This document shows, piece after piece, positions 7,669 to 13,705 of a stretch of 37,263 nucleotides of DNA. The stretch comes from JBEBGV01 sp040081265 (lineage in GTDB: Bacteria > Acidobacteriota > Vicinamibacteria > Vicinamibacterales > UBA2999): contig JBEBGV010000047.1 of assembly GCA_040081265.1 (NCBI GenBank), forward strand, positions 1-37,263, in the 5' to 3' direction. The notes under the pieces were generated by a model, which did not search any database, had not been told where the DNA came from, and worked only from the letters and a program-made list of their open reading frames with translations. Within the stretch, counting starts at the first letter, position 1, and the number at the start of each line of letters is the position of its first letter. The translations under genes were made by a program, and so were the position numbers.

Positions 7669-9042
7669 TCAAATTTCCCACACCCGGTCGCGATCAAAAA
7701 ACGTGATGGCGCCGTCTTCGCTCACTTTGAGCACAAGCCCAAACTGACTCGCCGCCATCGCCGCGGTCGTTCTGGCGCCCTCGCCCCCGTGCTGCACATC
7801 GTCGTTGACGGCGTAGCGGAGAATCGCCCCGGCCGCGAGCAGATGCCCCTCTCGATCGACGACCGTCGCCCCATCGAGCGACGCCAGGGCCGCGAGCACG
7901 CTCGGGTCCAGATCGATGACCGATCGGCCTTCGAGCAGATGCAGCAGATCGCGCCTCGACGGACGAGATGACGGCCCGACATTTGCCACCGGAATGTCGA
8001 GCCGATCGGCTCTGGCCACCAGTTTTGACGCGTCGGCTTCAGCACGCCGCAGCACCACGAACAGGGCGCCCTCACGGGCATCGGACAGGTTGAGCGCGGC
8101 CTGGAACAACCGCCGTGCCAGCGCCTGGTCACCGACCGCTTCCGCCCACACCCGATACTTGGCCTCCAGATCGAGCAGGTGCCACGCCGCGCCCCGGAAG
8201 GTGAAGACCTCAGCACCCTCGGCGAAAATCTTGACCTCGCGAGAGGGGCTCAGCACAGCGCACACATGCCCGTTCTGCAGCGTGGCGCGGGCATGCGCGT
8301 GATAGGCGTCGGCGCAGGTGATGTCGAACGGGGTCCGCTCGGGCATCGCCGTCGACCATCGCTCGACGTCGATAATGCTCAGTAATTGCCCGTCCGCATT
8401 GGCCAGAAACAGGGTCCGCAGCCCGTCGGCCAGACGGAAAAAGCTCTTGATGGAGGCCAGGGAATCGGTAAACGCCGGCGCCGAGGGGGCCGGCACGGGT
8501 CCGGGACGGGTCGGGTCGTCCCGGGTGCCGAGCAGCAGGATTCCGGTGGTGATCGGCCGGTTCTCGTAGCTCGAGAGCGCGGCGACGCGCAGCAGCTCGA
8601 TGATCGAGGCGATCCGGTCGGCTCTCGCCTCACGTGCCTCAATGGCATACACCTGCGCGTCGAGGAGCGCCCCGACGTAGCGGTCCTCGATCGCTCCCCG
8701 GAACAGATCGCCACGCTCGGCGACGATCCGCGGGTTCAGCACCGCCCGGTAGCGGGCCGCAAGCACCGCCCCGATCGCCCCGACCAGCCGAATCTCATGC
8801 GAGGTGAACCGCCGAGCCCCCCGGGCCCGCAGCGTGTACCGCGTCCCGAACCACCGCAACGTGATCGTCGACGGATCTGAGGCGGTTTCGAGCACGAAGC
8901 CCGCCGCGCTCGACGCCGCCGGCATCGACGCCGAATCGAGGATGGCGCGATCGAAGAACTGCCGCAGCGCGGTTTCGAGGAGGCTCTCGTAGAGGGCGCC
9001 GACGGCCAGGTCCGGGGAGGGCTGCACGTGAAGTGCGATCAT
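7669..9042 (-). CDS. Diadenylate-cyclase-like (DACNV-type) putative sensor protein
   Basis: A 457-aa soluble protein with no signal peptide or membrane segment. The last 70 residues resemble the DisA_N nucleotide-binding fold: SLDGATVVDREG carries the DGA motif (D390), and GARTTAAMAASQFGLVLKV aligns with the GxRHRxA helix of DisA, but the catalytic RHR reads RTT. The rest looks like the DACNV group of probable sensor domains, predicted to bind rather than make c-di-AMP or a related nucleotide; this is family recollection. The ATG start at 9042 lies inside the 5' end of the divergent ligase gene and has no clear ribosome-binding site. It heads a minus-strand block with an SDR, a cytochrome and a peptidase. 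Ligand and output are unknown. Confidence 0.75.
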   Translation of the reverse strand: MIALHVQPSPDLAVGALYESLLETALRQFFDRAILDSASMPAASSAAGFVLETASDPSTITLRWFGTRYTLRARGARRFTSHEIRLVGAIGAVLAARYRAVLNPRIVAERGDLFRGAIEDRYVGALLDAQVYAIEAREARADRIASIIELLRVAALSSYENRPITTGILLLGTRDDPTRPGPVPAPSAPAFTDSLASIKSFFRLADGLRTLFLANADGQLLSIIDVERWSTAMPERTPFDITCADAYHAHARATLQNGHVCAVLSPSREVKIFAEGAEVFTFRGAAWHLLDLEAKYRVWAEAVGDQALARRLFQAALNLSDAREGALFVVLRRAEADASKLVARADRLDIPVANVGPSSRPSRRDLLHLLEGRSVIDLDPSVLAALASLDGATVVDREGHLLAAGAILRYAVNDDVQHGGEGARTTAAMAASQFGLVLKVSEDGAITFFDRDRVWEI

Positions 9043-11610
9043 AATTCACACGTGCGGCGTGACACGCTCCTCGACGTCTTCGGCGATCTCGCCTCCATCC
9101 GGGGAGACTTCCTCGTCTACGACGATGGCTACCGGCACCGCACCTCCTCGTACGAGGACGTCACCCGCGCCGCGCGCGGGTTTGCTGCACGTCTTCGCCA
9201 GGCAGGCGTGGCGCAAGGCGACAAGATCGTGTTCTGGGGTGAGAACCGACCGGAATGGATCGCCTGCTACTGGGGCGCGGTCATCTCCGGCATCGTCGTC
9301 GTCCCCATCGACTACAGATCCTCGGTCGACTTTCTGACGCGGGTCACCTCCATCGTTCAGGCCAAAGTGGTCCTGACGGGTGACGAGGTGACGCTGACGG
9401 CTGAACAGGCCGCACACCTCGGCGCGCCCACATGGCCGTTTGCCGATCTCGACTGGCATGCGGATGCGCCACTGCCGGCGGTCACGGTCGGCCGCGATGA
9501 CCTGCTGCAGATCATCTTCACGTCAGGCGCCACCGCCGAACCGAAGGGCGTCCTGATTCGCCACCGCAACGTGCTGGCCAATGTGGTCCCGGTAGAGCGC
9601 GAGGTCCTCAAGTACCGCAAGTACATGAGGGTGGTGCACCCGCTGCGGTTCGTGAACCTGCTGCCGCTCAGCCACATGTTCGGGCAGTCGATGGCCACGA
9701 GCATTCCGCCGATGGTGCGCGGGACGGTGATCTTCACCCGGAGTCTCAACCCGCACGACATCGTCGGCCTGATCAAGTCGAGGCGGGTGTCGGTGCTGGT
9801 CTGCGTGCCGAAAATCCTGGACGTGCTGCGCGACCACGTCCTGCGCATGATGCCGGAAGCCGCCGAGCCGCCGCCGGCGGGCATCTCGATCCCGGGCCGA
9901 TGGTGGCGCTATCGGCGTGTGCATCGCGCGCTTGGTCTCAAGTTCTGGGCGTTTGTCGTCGGTGCGGCTCCCCTGCCGCCCGATCTCGAGGAGTTCTGGC
10001 GGCGCATGGGCTTTGCCGTCATCCAGGGCTACGGCCTCACCGAAACCGCGCCGATCGTCACGCTGAATCATCCGTTCAAGACCAACAAGGGATCGGTGGG
10101 GACGCCCATTGGTGGCGTGGAAATCCGGATCGCCGAGGACGGCGAGATCCTCGTGCGCGGCGAGAACGTGACAAGTGGCTACTACGAGCAGTCGGCAGTC
10201 GGCAGTGGGCAGTCGGCAGGCAGCGGGCCAGCTGCAACCAGCAACCAGCAACCAGCAACCAGTAACCAGTCCCCCGTCGACTCCGACGGCTGGCTTCACA
10301 CCGGCGACATCGGCGACCGTGATGCGCAGGGGCGCCTGTTCATCAAGGGCCGCAAGAAGGAAATGATCGTCACCCCGGAAGGGTTGAACGTCTTTCCGGA
10401 AGACGTGGAGCGCGTGCTGGACGACACGCCGGGCGTCAAGGAATCGGCGGTCGTCGGCGTGACATCGGGCACGGAAGAACGTGTGCACGCGGTGCTGGTC
10501 GTCGAGCCCGGCACCGATGCTGAAGCGGTGATCAGGCTGGCGAATGCACAGCTGCAGGACCATCAGCGCGTTCGCAACGTGTCGGTCTGGCCCGGCGCTG
10601 AATTGCCGCGCACCGACGGTACGCGCAAGCTCAAACGGCGCGTCGTGCGCGACTGGGTGATGTCGGGAGCGGCTCCGCTGACCGAAGATACGGGCGACTC
10701 GGTCGAGGGGCTGATTGCTCGCTTCGCTCGCGGTCGTGACGTGGACGCCGACACGACACTCGAGGGTCTTGGCCTGACGTCGCTCGAACGGGTCGAGTTG
10801 ATGGTGGCGCTCGAAGACAAGTTCCAGACGCGCATCGACGAGTCGCGCTTCGCCGGCGCGGGCAGCGTCGCCGAACTGAAGCAGCTGCTCGAGCACCCGC
10901 CTGCGGGCGACACGGTCGATGAGCCCGTCGACTTCCCCTCATGGAACAGGAGTGCCCCGGTACGGCTGGTCCGGCGACTGTCGCTGGCCATCTGGATTCT
11001 GCCGCTGGCGAAGGCGTTCGCGTGGGCGCGGGTCGAAGGCCGGGAGCACCTCGCCGAACTTGACGGTCCGGTGATCTTCGCGTCGAACCACCAGAGTCAC
11101 ATGGACGTGCCGATGATCCTGGCGGCGCTGCCCGGACGGCTCCGTGCCCGGGTTGCGCCGGCGATGGCCAAGGAGTTCTTCAAGGCCCACTTCTTCCCGG
11201 CCGACTTCACGTGGCGCCAGCGGTTGACCAATACCGTGAACTATCTGCTGGCGGCGTTCTTCTTCAACGCCTTCCCTCTGCCCCAGCGGGAAGCCGGAAC
11301 GCGCCAGACACTGAGGTATATCGGGGAGCTGACGGGATCGGGCTGGTCAGTGCTGATCTTTCCGGAAGGTGTGAGGGCTGACACCGGACAGATGAAGCCC
11401 TTCCGCGGCGGGATCGGGATGATCGGCTCGCGGCTCGACGTTGCGGTGGTGCCGGTCAAGCTCGAAGGGATGGACCGCGTGCTGCACCCCAAATCGCGAA
11501 TGGCTCGGCCGGGCCGAGTCCGCATCACCTTCGGCGCGCCCATGCGCCTGCGCGGGGATGACTACGCCGCGCTTGCGCAACGCGTCGAGGACGCCGTTCG
11601 TGCCCTGTGA
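9028..11610 (+). CDS. Trifunctional acyl-AMP ligase / acyl carrier / PlsC acyltransferase
   Basis: An 860-aa cytoplasmic or membrane-associated protein with three domains. Residues about 1-530 form an AMP-binding acyl ligase (IIFTSGATAEPKGVL near 160, GYGLTE, DGWLHTGDIGD, then FIKGRKKEMIVTPEG with the C-domain lysine). Residues about 555-620 form an acyl carrier domain with GLTSLERVEL, the phosphopantetheine serine being near 587. Residues about 650-860 form a PlsC-type acyltransferase with NHQSHMD (near 690) and FPEG (near 778). The arrangement implies activating a fatty acid, loading it on the attached carrier and passing it to a lysophospholipid or other acceptor. The GTG at 9028 has GGGGAGG at 9014-9020, seven bases upstream; a GTG at 9052 is the alternative. 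A heptamer-repeat insert encodes about 27 extra residues near 388-414. Confidence 0.9.
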   Translation: MKCDHNSHVRRDTLLDVFGDLASIRGDFLVYDDGYRHRTSSYEDVTRAARGFAARLRQAGVAQGDKIVFWGENRPEWIACYWGAVISGIVVVPIDYRSSVDFLTRVTSIVQAKVVLTGDEVTLTAEQAAHLGAPTWPFADLDWHADAPLPAVTVGRDDLLQIIFTSGATAEPKGVLIRHRNVLANVVPVEREVLKYRKYMRVVHPLRFVNLLPLSHMFGQSMATSIPPMVRGTVIFTRSLNPHDIVGLIKSRRVSVLVCVPKILDVLRDHVLRMMPEAAEPPPAGISIPGRWWRYRRVHRALGLKFWAFVVGAAPLPPDLEEFWRRMGFAVIQGYGLTETAPIVTLNHPFKTNKGSVGTPIGGVEIRIAEDGEILVRGENVTSGYYEQSAVGSGQSAGSGPAATSNQQPATSNQSPVDSDGWLHTGDIGDRDAQGRLFIKGRKKEMIVTPEGLNVFPEDVERVLDDTPGVKESAVVGVTSGTEERVHAVLVVEPGTDAEAVIRLANAQLQDHQRVRNVSVWPGAELPRTDGTRKLKRRVVRDWVMSGAAPLTEDTGDSVEGLIARFARGRDVDADTTLEGLGLTSLERVELMVALEDKFQTRIDESRFAGAGSVAELKQLLEHPPAGDTVDEPVDFPSWNRSAPVRLVRRLSLAIWILPLAKAFAWARVEGREHLAELDGPVIFASNHQSHMDVPMILAALPGRLRARVAPAMAKEFFKAHFFPADFTWRQRLTNTVNYLLAAFFFNAFPLPQREAGTRQTLRYIGELTGSGWSVLIFPEGVRADTGQMKPFRGGIGMIGSRLDVAVVPVKLEGMDRVLHPKSRMARPGRVRITFGAPMRLRGDDYAALAQRVEDAVRAL
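10189..10270 (+). repeat. Heptamer repeat insert inside the ligase gene
   Basis: Two runs of 7-bp units: CAGTCGG/CAGTGGG units at 10189-10219, and CTGCAAC, three CAGCAAC, CAGTAAC and CAGT at 10232-10270. They are translated in frame as a Gln/Ser/Asn/Ala/Gly-rich segment between the conserved GYYEQ and DSDGWLHTGD of the AMP-ligase fold, where relatives normally have a short loop. The same heptamers in reverse complement form the intergenic block at 13577-13625, and part recurs in the kinase gene at 15956-15970. Confidence 0.92.
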
Positions 11611-11626
11611 ACCGCTCATCTCGCAG

Positions 11627-11647
11627 GGCGGGTCCGCAGGACCCGCC
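11627..11647 (+). repeat. Single REP-like palindrome upstream of infA
   Basis: GGCGGGTCC, loop GCA, GGACCCGCC forms a perfect 9-bp stem. It shares the stem with the units at 4515-4543 and 16142-16163, but the GTAG head reads GCAG. It starts 17 bp after the ligase stop and could terminate or attenuate transcription between the ligase and infA. Confidence 0.85.
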
Positions 11648-11798
11648 GATCTTTCGTCCCCAAATGCAAGATCACCAAAGACTTGCGCGCTGTCGAGCGA
11701 CGTGGCACACTCATTGCTCGGCGCCGCGCCGGAGCGGCTGTGCGCACTGCCTGGCACAACCATCTGGAAGCGTCGCGCCACCGTGAAAGGATTTGTGT

Positions 11799-12017
11799 TT
11801 GAGCAAAGATGATCTGATTGACATGCAAGGAACCGTCGTCGCCGTGCATTCGGGTGGGCTCTACAGGGTGCAGTGCGATGCGGGACATGAAGTACTGGCA
11901 CAGCTGAGCGGTCGAATGCGCCGCTTCCGCATCAAAGTGGTCCCAGGGGACCGCGTCACCGTGGGTGTTTCCCCTTACGATCCGGTTCGCGGCATCATCA
12001 CCTTCCGCGCCAGATAA
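11799..12017 (+). CDS. infA: Translation initiation factor IF-1
   Basis: A 72-aa S1/OB-fold protein, the usual IF-1 length. It binds the 30S A site and assists IF-2 and IF-3 during initiation. The sequence follows the family throughout: SKDDLIDMQGTVVAVHSGGL at the N-terminus, CDAGHEVLAQLSGRMRRF in the middle and PGDRVTVGVSPYDPVRGIITFRAR at the end. The start is most likely TTG at 11799, eight bases after AAAGG at 11786-11790, because this gives the canonical N-terminus; a TTG two codons upstream is the alternative. The gene is eleven bases from the DEAD-box helicase gene rather than in a ribosomal-protein operon. The upstream 180 bp hold only a REP element and no clear promoter. Confidence 0.95.
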   Translation: MSKDDLIDMQGTVVAVHSGGLYRVQCDAGHEVLAQLSGRMRRFRIKVVPGDRVTVGVSPYDPVRGIITFRAR

Positions 12018-12028
12018 GCAGCCTTCCC

Positions 12029-13282
12029 TTGAGCACCAACGCTTCTCCTTCTGCCTCCAAGCCCCGCGCCCGCCGCAGACCGACTCGCCGCTCAGGCAAG
12101 CCGTCGACTCCCCAGCCCCGCCGCGACGCCGAAGCGGCCGTCACCTATGAGACGGCGATCTTCGACCCGGCTCCGATGCCGTACGACACCCTGTCGCTCG
12201 ATCCGCGACTGCTGAGTGGCATTCAGGACCTTGGCTGGCGCGAGACACGACCGGTCCAGAGCGGGGTCATCCCGATTGCCTTGACCGGACGCGACTGCAT
12301 TGCATGCGCCGAGACCGGCACCGGCAAGACCGCGGCGTTCCTCGTGCCGATCCTGCAGCGTTTCCTGACCGAAGCCCGCCCCGAAGGCGCCGTGCGCACA
12401 CGCGCGCTGATTCTGGCGCCGACCCGCGAGCTGGCGGTGCAGATCGAAGACCAGGTGCAGGGCCTGACGTATCACACCGCTGTCTCGAGCGTCGCCGTGT
12501 ATGGCGGCGTACCCATGGACAAGCAGGAACAGGCCCTCAAGGCCGGCGTCGACATCTGCGTGGCCACGCCCGGCAGGCTGATGGACCACATGCGTCATGT
12601 GTCCACCGATTTCACGGCGCTCGAAGTGCTGGTGCTCGATGAAGCCGACCGGATGCTCGACATGGGCTTCTGGCCCGACGTGCAGCGCATCCTGACGGCG
12701 CTTCCAGCGACGCGCCAGACATTGCTGTTTTCGGCGACGATGCCGTCGGAGGTGCTGACGCTGACGCGCGAGTTCCTCCGTGATCCGAGCTATGTGCAGG
12801 TGGGCCGTCGTGGTGGTCCCGCCGCAACAATCTCCCACTCGGTGCAGGTGATCCCCGCACGCGAGAAGGCAGAGTGGCTGGCCAAGTGGCTCAGGAATGA
12901 AGCCACGGGTCCGGTGCTCGTGTTCTGCCGGACCAAGATCGGCGCCGACAAGCTGGCCAGTCGCCTGAGCAGCCTGGGGATCCGGACCGCAGCGCTGCAC
13001 GCCGACCGCACGCAGCAGCAGCGCATGTCGGCCGTGGAGGGGTTTCGTACCGGGGCCTTCCCCGTGCTCGTCGCCACCGACGTCGCGGCGCGGGGTCTCG
13101 ACATCGAAGGGATCGCGCACGTCGTCAACTTCGAGCTTCCAGACACACCGGAGGCGTACGTGCACCGTGTCGGCCGCACCGGGCGAGCCGAAGCGACCGG
13201 CAGCGCGCTCACGCTGGTCGCTCCCGAGGAAGAACGCGCGTTACGCGCGCTGGAGAAAGCCGTTGGAGTCCAACTTCAATAA
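12029..13282 (+). CDS. DEAD-box ATP-dependent RNA helicase (RhlE-like)
   Basis: A 417-aa helicase with all core motifs: Q-motif region (YDTLSLDPRLLSGIQDLGW with Q77), Walker A AETGTGKT (94-101), PTRELA, TPGRLMDH, VLDEADRMLDMGF, SAT (LLFSATMPSE), then VFCRTK, VATDVAARGLDIEG and HRVGRTGRAEATG in the second RecA domain. It probably remodels structured RNA in ribosome assembly or mRNA decay. It lacks the long basic C-terminal tail of many RhlE proteins, but the N-terminus has an Arg/Pro/Ser-rich extension of about 48 residues. The TTG start at 12029 is kept because the extension has strongly GC-biased third positions; an ATG at 12176 would give a conventional start. The 3' end overlaps the next gene by 20 bp. 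Confidence 0.93.
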   Translation: MSTNASPSASKPRARRRPTRRSGKPSTPQPRRDAEAAVTYETAIFDPAPMPYDTLSLDPRLLSGIQDLGWRETRPVQSGVIPIALTGRDCIACAETGTGKTAAFLVPILQRFLTEARPEGAVRTRALILAPTRELAVQIEDQVQGLTYHTAVSSVAVYGGVPMDKQEQALKAGVDICVATPGRLMDHMRHVSTDFTALEVLVLDEADRMLDMGFWPDVQRILTALPATRQTLLFSATMPSEVLTLTREFLRDPSYVQVGRRGGPAATISHSVQVIPAREKAEWLAKWLRNEATGPVLVFCRTKIGADKLASRLSSLGIRTAALHADRTQQQRMSAVEGFRTGAFPVLVATDVAARGLDIEGIAHVVNFELPDTPEAYVHRVGRTGRAEATGSALTLVAPEEERALRALEKAVGVQLQ

Positions 13283-13574
13283 CCCGTTCGCACCGGATCC
13301 GCCCGAGGGTCCGACCGAAGGCGAGGGACCAGCAGCGGAGCCTTTGACGGCACCAGCCGCCGAGGCGGAGCTGTCGCCCGGGTTTGCGCGCTTCCGCTCG
13401 TGCCGCTGGCAGCAGCCGGCCGAAGACGGGAACGCGGAGTTCTGCACCCACCGTGAAGTAAAACCCTACGCCGGCGCGACCAACTTCGACGCCAACGCGT
13501 GGTGTCCTGACTGCGTGCACTACAAGCTTCGCCGCACGCCGAAGAAGCGCTCCCCCGACGACTACGCGTACTGA
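13263..13574 (+). CDS. Small Cys-containing conserved hypothetical protein
   Basis: From TTG at 13263 this is a 103-aa protein (MESNFNNPFAPDPP...). The start is supported by GGAGA at 13252-13256, six bases upstream; a longer frame from 13167 would lie within the helicase gene. After a Pro/Glu/Ala-rich N-terminal half, four cysteines occur in the pattern C-X13-C-X19-C-X2-C, ending WCPDCVHYKLRR, which could bind zinc or an iron-sulfur cluster. I do not recognise the family. Its 20-bp overlap with the helicase gene suggests translational coupling and possibly an RNA-related role, but that is only context. Confidence 0.75.
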   Translation: MESNFNNPFAPDPPEGPTEGEGPAAEPLTAPAAEAELSPGFARFRSCRWQQPAEDGNAEFCTHREVKPYAGATNFDANAWCPDCVHYKLRRTPKKRSPDDYAY

Positions 13575-13576
13575 CC

Positions 13577-13625
13577 GTTGCCGGTTGCCGGTTACCAGTT
13601 GCTGGTTGCTGGTTGCTGGTTGCTG
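13577..13625 (+). repeat. Seven tandem heptamers (GTTGCYG family)
   Basis: Exact 7-bp spacing is seen: GTTGCCG twice, GTTACCA once, then GTTGCTG four times. The reverse complement is the CAGCAAC family found in frame inside the acyl-AMP ligase gene at 10232-10270. The block begins three bases after the stop of the small Cys protein and leads into the REP pair. Confidence 0.93.
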
Positions 13626-13629
13626 GACT

Positions 13630-13697
13630 GTACGTAGGCCGGGTCTGAAAGACCCGGCGTCTGTCCGTACGTAGGCCGGGCCTTCAGGCCCGGCGCC
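13630..13697 (+). repeat. Tandem pair of REP-like GTAG palindromes
   Basis: Two head-to-tail units, 13630-13661 (GTACGTAGGCCGGGTC, loop, GACCCGGCGTC) and 13667-13697 (GTACGTAGGCCGGGCC, loop, GGCCCGGCGCC). The stem of the second unit differs from the first at paired positions (GGGTC/GACCC against GGGCC/GGCCC), so pairing is conserved. Together with the heptamers they fill the convergent junction between the small Cys protein and the minus-strand kinase, and could act as a terminator. Confidence 0.92.
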
Positions 13698-13705
13698 TCT
13701 ATCCC

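Noticed and set aside
9523..10896. Long minus-strand open frame (457 codons) opposite the acyl-AMP ligase
   Set aside because: Its product is Arg/His/Asp-rich without motifs, and the plus strand holds clear ligase and carrier motifs; it is a high-GC antisense shadow.
11660..11720. Sigma70-like promoter (TTGCGC, 17-bp gap, CACACT) upstream of infA
   Set aside because: Only about half of the consensus positions match, which is expected by chance in this region.
12092..13165. Minus-strand open frame of 357 codons opposite the DEAD-box helicase
   Set aside because: Helicase motifs are complete on the plus strand; the antisense product has no recognisable features.
13577..13697. Possible CRISPR array (short tandem repeats)
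   Set aside because: Repeats are 7-bp units and REP palindromes with no unique spacers of regular length and no cas genes nearby.
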